Source: DATDRQ01 sp035291645
GTDB lineage: Bacteria; Chloroflexota; Anaerolineae; Anaerolineales; UBA4823
DNA: 8,949 nt
Direction: 5' to 3'
Assembly: GCA_035291645.1 (NCBI GenBank)
Contig: DATDRQ010000270.1
Coordinates: 1 to 8,949, forward strand
Below the pieces are notes generated by a model. That model searched no databases and had not been told where the DNA came from. It was given only the letters and a program-made list of their open reading frames with translations. The position numbers and the translations under genes are program-made. How positions within the stretch are numbered: the first letter of the stretch is position 1; each line of letters opens with the position of its first letter. Below are positions 5,911-8,949 of the stretch, piece after piece.

Positions 5911-6108
5911 ATGAAAACGAGTCTCAGGCGTTTTGCTGGTTTTATCCGGAGCAAGCGGGCTGAAAAAGGCCGGGACTTTCCAGAGTATGCCCTGATTCTG
6001 GGAACCATTGCCGTTGTGGCTTTGGCCGTACTCGCCCCGCTCAGGCAGGCGATCATTAACGCTTTCAACTTCGCGATCGCTGCTCTGCAGGCGGCCGTAG
6101 GAGGTTAA
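5911..6108 (+). CDS. flp: Flp/Fap-type major pilin
   Basis: This is a 65-residue prepilin. The basic leader (residues 1-20, KTSLRRFAGFIRSKRAEKG) ends at a class III prepilin site G20|R21, and the mature protein begins RDFPEYALILGTIAVVALAV. The Glu-Tyr pair at +5/+6 is the Flp signature needed for processing and assembly; Pro at +4 is unusual. One hydrophobic helix (about 27-60) forms the pilus core, and the short C-terminus ends AAVGG. Length is typical for Flp pilins. GAGGAGGT precedes ATG 5911 by about 7 nt, a strong binding site as expected for an abundant subunit. It sits between the TadC-like and TadE-like genes. The prepilin peptidase (TadV) is not in the window, so processing relies on a gene elsewhere. 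Confidence 0.85.
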   Translation: MKTSLRRFAGFIRSKRAEKGRDFPEYALILGTIAVVALAVLAPLRQAIINAFNFAIAALQAAVGG

Positions 6109-6110
6109 GC

Positions 6111-6566
6111 ATGCGCCGCTGGCTCTGGACGTACTCTGCGCGACGAGCCACCCCTGATTTCTGCTCGAAGGCTGTCCCAGGATCGCGCAGGGGTCAGGCC
6201 TTGACTGAGTTCGCCCTGGTGTTGCCGTTGCTCCTTTTACTCCTATCTGGGACTCTTCTGGCGGGGTTCTACGCTTTTCGGGCGGCAGCCGCCGACTGGG
6301 GAGTGTTCATCACCGGATTGACCGGTGGGGCTTATCCCGCGCCAGCCGATGGTCCGGCGCGCCTCTCGGTGGCTTGGCCGGACATTCGTGATCGCCTCAC
6401 GGTGGAACTGGATGCTGACTCTCGCCAGGCGCGCTCGCGAATTGCCATCCAGGATACCCATTCCTGGATGTTTGGCGTCGAGCTGGTAGAGGCGCAGCGG
6501 GGGACGGGTGTGTTTCGCCTGTGGCGTTTCTACCCAGGGCCGCCGGAACCGGGAGGAGTTGAATGA
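6111..6566 (+). CDS. tadE: TadE-like minor pilin
   Basis: A 151-residue TadE-family pseudopilin. A basic leader leads to RRGQALTEFALVLPLLLLLL (27-46): G28|Q29 is the probable prepilin peptidase site with Glu at +5, then one membrane helix to about residue 56. The rest (57-151) would lie outside the membrane, with no cysteines. TadE proteins are minor pseudopilins needed for Flp assembly. ATG 6111 begins 2 nt after the pilin stop, and its binding site (GGAGG) is built into the last codons of flp, so the two are coupled. Its stop overlaps the next ATG (ATGA, 6563-6566). The leader is longer than usual for TadE; no better internal start is evident. Confidence 0.78.
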   Translation: MRRWLWTYSARRATPDFCSKAVPGSRRGQALTEFALVLPLLLLLLSGTLLAGFYAFRAAAADWGVFITGLTGGAYPAPADGPARLSVAWPDIRDRLTVELDADSRQARSRIAIQDTHSWMFGVELVEAQRGTGVFRLWRFYPGPPEPGGVE

Positions 6567-6988
6567 AAGCGGCAACGAGGTGCAGCGAGCGTGGCCAGGC
6601 TCTGGCCGAGACGGCCCTGTACGCTGCCCTGTTCGTGTTGCTGGCGTTGGGGCTGCTTTCCTGGATCCCGGTTCACCGGGCGCGAACTGCTGCCACTGCC
6701 GCTGCTCATGGCTGCGCCCAGTTCCTCTCACAGTCTCCCAACCCGATCTGGGCTGCCTGGCAGGCTCGTGAGGCAGCCCAGGCGACCCTGGAGGGCGACT
6801 GGAGCGCTACCCTGGGAACGGCGTACCAGGTGTTGGTGGCGCCACCGCAGGGGCCGGGCGCGCCGGGCGGCTGCGTCGTGTACTATCGACCGCCGCGGCT
6901 CTTTGATCTGGCGGGCCTGCCAGAGCCAAAAGCATCCAAGGAGTTCTTTATTTCGAGGTCCGAGGCATGGAAGGCGCGCTGGCGATGA
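6563..6988 (+). CDS. Second TadE-like minor pilin
   Basis: A 141-residue protein with a short leader ending ERGQALAETALYAALFVLLA (9-28): G11|Q12 with Glu at +5, followed by a membrane helix to about residue 34. The exported part is Ala/Gln/Trp-rich, has C51 and C108, and ends in a basic SEAWKARWR. This is a TadE-like or TadF-like pseudopilin. Its start overlaps the first TadE stop by ATGA, and GGGAGG sits a few bases upstream, so the two are translated together. Its 3' end overlaps the next gene. Two TadE-like proteins in series are common in Tad loci (TadE and TadF), and I would not name this one more precisely. Confidence 0.7.
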   Translation: MKAATRCSERGQALAETALYAALFVLLALGLLSWIPVHRARTAATAAAHGCAQFLSQSPNPIWAAWQAREAAQATLEGDWSATLGTAYQVLVAPPQGPGAPGGCVVYYRPPRLFDLAGLPEPKASKEFFISRSEAWKARWR

Positions 6989-7410
6989 AAGGCATGGGCT
7001 CCCCCGCTCAGGAACAGGGTCAGGCGATCATGGTATTCTCCCTCCTTCTGCCGGTGTTGGCGCTCTTCTTGGTGGGCATCCTGGACTATATGGTGACGAA
7101 TGCCCGCGTCATGGAAGTGGTGGCCGCTGTGGACCTGGCGGCCCACGCCGGGGCGCAGGAGATTGAGGTCTGCCCAGATGGGACTCTGGCAGGCCTCGCC
7201 GAGGGGCAGGCGGTAGCGGGATTGTATTTCCGCATCCAGGCGCCTTCCGAAGCGCGCCTCTTGGGGACCGCCTGCGGGCAGACTCAGGGACAGCCAGCCT
7301 GCCAGGTCTGGGCGCAGCTACCCTCGGCCGGTTACCTGATCCCGGTACGCCAGATCCGGGTAGGCGCCACCGGTTACCTGGCCCAAGGGGTGACCCGCGG
7401 CGAACAGTGA
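6967..7410 (+). CDS. TadG-like exported pilus-assembly protein
   Basis: A 147-residue protein beginning at ATG 6967 (GAGGT 7 nt upstream) or at ATG 6985. The latter makes an ATGA overlap with the previous stop, like the neighbouring gene junctions. The motif EQGQAIMVFSLLLPVLALFL (16-35) resembles the TadG N-terminus: a Gly-Gln leader and one membrane helix, but Val instead of Glu at +5, so it may be anchored rather than processed. The following MVTNARVMEVVAAVDLAAHA (42-61) is the helix typical of TadE/TadG proteins. The exported rest has C69, C92 and C101. TadG proteins are usually much longer, so this is a short or minimal form. It is the fourth gene in a row with a pilin-like N-terminus. 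Confidence 0.65.
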   Translation: MEGALAMKGMGSPAQEQGQAIMVFSLLLPVLALFLVGILDYMVTNARVMEVVAAVDLAAHAGAQEIEVCPDGTLAGLAEGQAVAGLYFRIQAPSEARLLGTACGQTQGQPACQVWAQLPSAGYLIPVRQIRVGATGYLAQGVTRGEQ

Positions 7411-7429
7411 ACGTCCTCAGGAGACAAAA

Positions 7430-8482
7430 GTGGGGAACCTGGACAGGATAGTGGACGGCCTGACGTATAGAGACCTGGCGGGACGGCGACGGTTGCGCCG
7501 CTACGTGCTGGCGGCCATCGCCATCCTCGTCCTGCTCGGCGGGATCGTTTTTTGGGGATGGTGGCAGCGGCAAGAGTTCCTGGCGCAGGGGGTGGGTGTG
7601 TCTGGTGTCCCGCACACGGTGATGGCCGACCAATCCAAGGAGATGGTCTCTCGGCCAGTGGGCGCTGGGGTTCTCCGGGCAGAGGCCCAACCTTCACCGA
7701 CCGCTGCCCTGCCTGCTGGACCTGCCTCGACAGCGATTCCGCTTTCCGTGCCCCGAGCTACAGGAATGTGCCCACCTGACTCCCGCGCGTGGGAGCTTCT
7801 TGAAATCTCTTAAATCGATAATTTCAAGCGAATTGACCCGCCCTGCGTCTACGACGGACTGGTCAGGACGGTGGCCTGGGATCTGCTCCAGGTCCTGGGA
7901 TACAGCGCTCCCGAATCTGCCGAGATGCTGGGCTTCGCTGATTACCCCTGGCGTCCCGTGCCGGAGATTATCGGCATGACCAATACCCAGGAGCCGATAC
8001 CCATTGAACTGGTAAACCTCAGCGCAGAGGAGATCAGACAAGCCAGCCATCCTGACTACCATGCCTGGATCCTCAACCGGCAGGGGAATCCGGGAGCGAC
8101 CTACGCGCTTCGTGGCTGCTACCACACAGAAACTGTCCAAGGCGACCGAGTGGAGAGCTGGGGGGTTGCCTATCCGGTGGTTTGCGTCGCGAGCATGGAT
8201 CAGGGCGAATGGGTTGTAATGGAGCTCGGTGCTCATCGCTATGCGACCAGGTTGCTTCCAACTCGCAGGTTTCTCCTGTACGGTTACGCAGGGGAGGGGC
8301 TGTGGATCTCCATCGGATACCAGAAAGAGCCGTTTGTGGAGATCCGGCTGCCTGAATCCGGCGATCCGGCGACTCTCCTGCTGACCATGGAACTGGGAGA
8401 GATCGTGCAGGACCGGACGTTTAGCGCCGGGCAGCACGGATTGGCTCCCTGGGATAGAGAAATGGGCGAAAGGGATGTCCCC
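7430..8482 (+). pseudogene. Single-pass membrane protein of the pilus locus, interrupted by an in-frame TAA
   Basis: GTG 7430 follows AGGAGA by 5 nt, 19 nt after the TadG-like stop. The product has a basic cytoplasmic start (RRRLRRY, 19-25), one membrane helix (about 26-46), a Pro/Ala/Thr linker (86-110) and then CPPDSRAWELLEI. TAA at 7811-7813 stops it at 127 residues, but the same frame stays open through 8482: NFKRIDPPCVYDGL, then VRTVAWDLLQ, and further Trp/Tyr-rich sequence such as WVVMELGAHRYATRLL. The text on both sides reads as one exported domain, so the stop looks like a nonsense change (CAA to TAA would suffice) or local indels. Full length would be about 351 residues. I do not recognise the exported domain. 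No stop separates it from the next gene, so its true C-terminus is unclear; the other frame has TGA overlapping ATG 8483. Confidence 0.6.
7799..7828. repeat. 8-bp inverted repeat flanking the in-frame stop
   Basis: CTTGAAAT (7799-7806) and ATTTCAAG (7821-7828) are perfect 8-bp arms around a 14-nt loop that contains the TAA at 7811-7813. The 30-nt stretch is clearly AT-rich inside GC-rich coding sequence. It may be coincidence or a small foreign insertion; see the finding. Confidence 0.5.
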
Positions 8483-8949
8483 ATGAAGACCAGGCTCTTG
8501 ATCGCTGTGCTGGGCGTCGCCCTGATCGTCGTCTCTACGGTTCAAGCCGAGGAAACCTGCCGATCCTGGTACGACCCCGTAACCGATCGTCTCATCACGG
8601 ACTGCTTTGGTGAAGACAGGGACGAGCAACCTGTGGAAGGTTGCACGCCCGGAGTTCACCTGAGTTTTATTATCCTGGAAGTATCCGGTCCCGGGGTATG
8701 CAGCGGGGTGCCGGTGTACGTCGATAACTGCACGGGAGAGATGCTCGGGTACGCCTCGGAGCAGCCGGGCACCTTTGCCTGCAACCTGCCGACCGAGGAG
8801 AACCCCTGCGTGGTCTTCGTCATATTGGTGGGGCTTGTCATTCCAAGTCTGCCCTCCTGGGCACGGGGAGGCGTGCAGGCCTGGATGCTGGGCACACCCC
8901 AGCCGGTCGGGAGCGACTATTACGGTGAGCCGGGAGAAAGGCCGGACGG
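8483..8949 (+). CDS. Secreted cysteine-rich protein, N-terminal part
   Basis: ATG 8483 follows AAAGGGA by about 8 nt. Residues 1-22 (KTR, then LLIAVLGVALIVVSTVQA) form a typical signal peptide with likely cleavage at VQA22|EE. At least 155 residues are visible before the right edge. The exported part has seven cysteines (26, 41, 54, 73, 83, 100, 109), suggesting disulfides, and a short hydrophobic stretch near 110-122. I do not recognise the family. Upstream the same frame is open, so reading through from the 7430 gene is possible, but the binding site and signal peptide argue for a separate gene. The position after the pilus genes suggests a surface component or a secreted partner of the pilus; this is inference. 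Confidence 0.6.
   Translation, partial: MKTRLLIAVLGVALIVVSTVQAEETCRSWYDPVTDRLITDCFGEDRDEQPVEGCTPGVHLSFIILEVSGPGVCSGVPVYVDNCTGEMLGYASEQPGTFACNLPTEENPCVVFVILVGLVIPSLPSWARGGVQAWMLGTPQPVGSDYYGEPGERPD

Noticed and set aside
6591..7166. A 191-codon plus-strand frame across the TadE/TadG genes
   Set aside because: It is Arg-rich out-of-frame translation of two genes with clear pilin-like N-termini.
7694..8659. A 321-codon minus-strand frame
   Set aside because: It is antisense to an open plus-strand frame in line with the operon, has no recognisable motif or hydrophobic pattern, and owes its length to GC-rich codon bias.

Overview
The window looks like a GC-rich bacterial chromosome segment, most likely from a Chloroflexota (Anaerolineae-like) bacterium. 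This is an inference from gene content only: a divergent Tad/Flp pilus locus, a WYL-type regulator, and an XRE/ImmA/seven-helix cassette otherwise typical of Actinobacteria. There is no rRNA, tRNA, CRISPR array or recognisable transposase.

Layout. (1) Bases 1-341 (minus): N-terminal part of a WYL-type transcriptional regulator, running off the left edge. (2) Bases 342-842: an AT-richer intergenic stretch with a strong inverted repeat, a doubtful small minus-strand gene and a good sigma70-type extended -10 promoter reading rightward. (3) Bases 843-3472: a tightly coupled four-gene operon: an EspR-like XRE regulator, an ImmA/IrrE-like HExxH protein, a seven-helix MAB_1171c/DUF6545-type membrane protein and a PAP2-like membrane protein. 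Start/stop overlaps link all four. (4) Bases 3473-3819: a leader rich in inverted repeats, with a small ORF whose ribosome binding site can pair with an upstream CTCCT, and an 18-bp palindrome. (5) Bases 3820-8949: a pilus-type operon on the plus strand: a DUF192-like/zinc-ribbon protein, a TadC-like platform protein, an Flp pilin, two TadE-like minor pilins, a TadG-like protein, a single-pass membrane protein and a cysteine-rich secreted protein cut by the right edge. The TadA ATPase, TadB, TadZ and prepilin peptidase are not in the window.

The reading frames are damaged in several places. The ImmA-like gene, the PAP2-like gene and the DUF192-like gene each continue clearly in another frame after a small indel. 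The membrane-protein gene at 7430 has an in-frame TAA, yet its frame stays open for more than 1.1 kb beyond it. Two indels lie in or next to homopolymer runs, which suggests long-read assembly error, but real decay cannot be excluded. Intact, the cassette at 843-3472 would be a plausible proteolysis-controlled membrane signalling or defence-like module. This is the best candidate here for a poorly described system.
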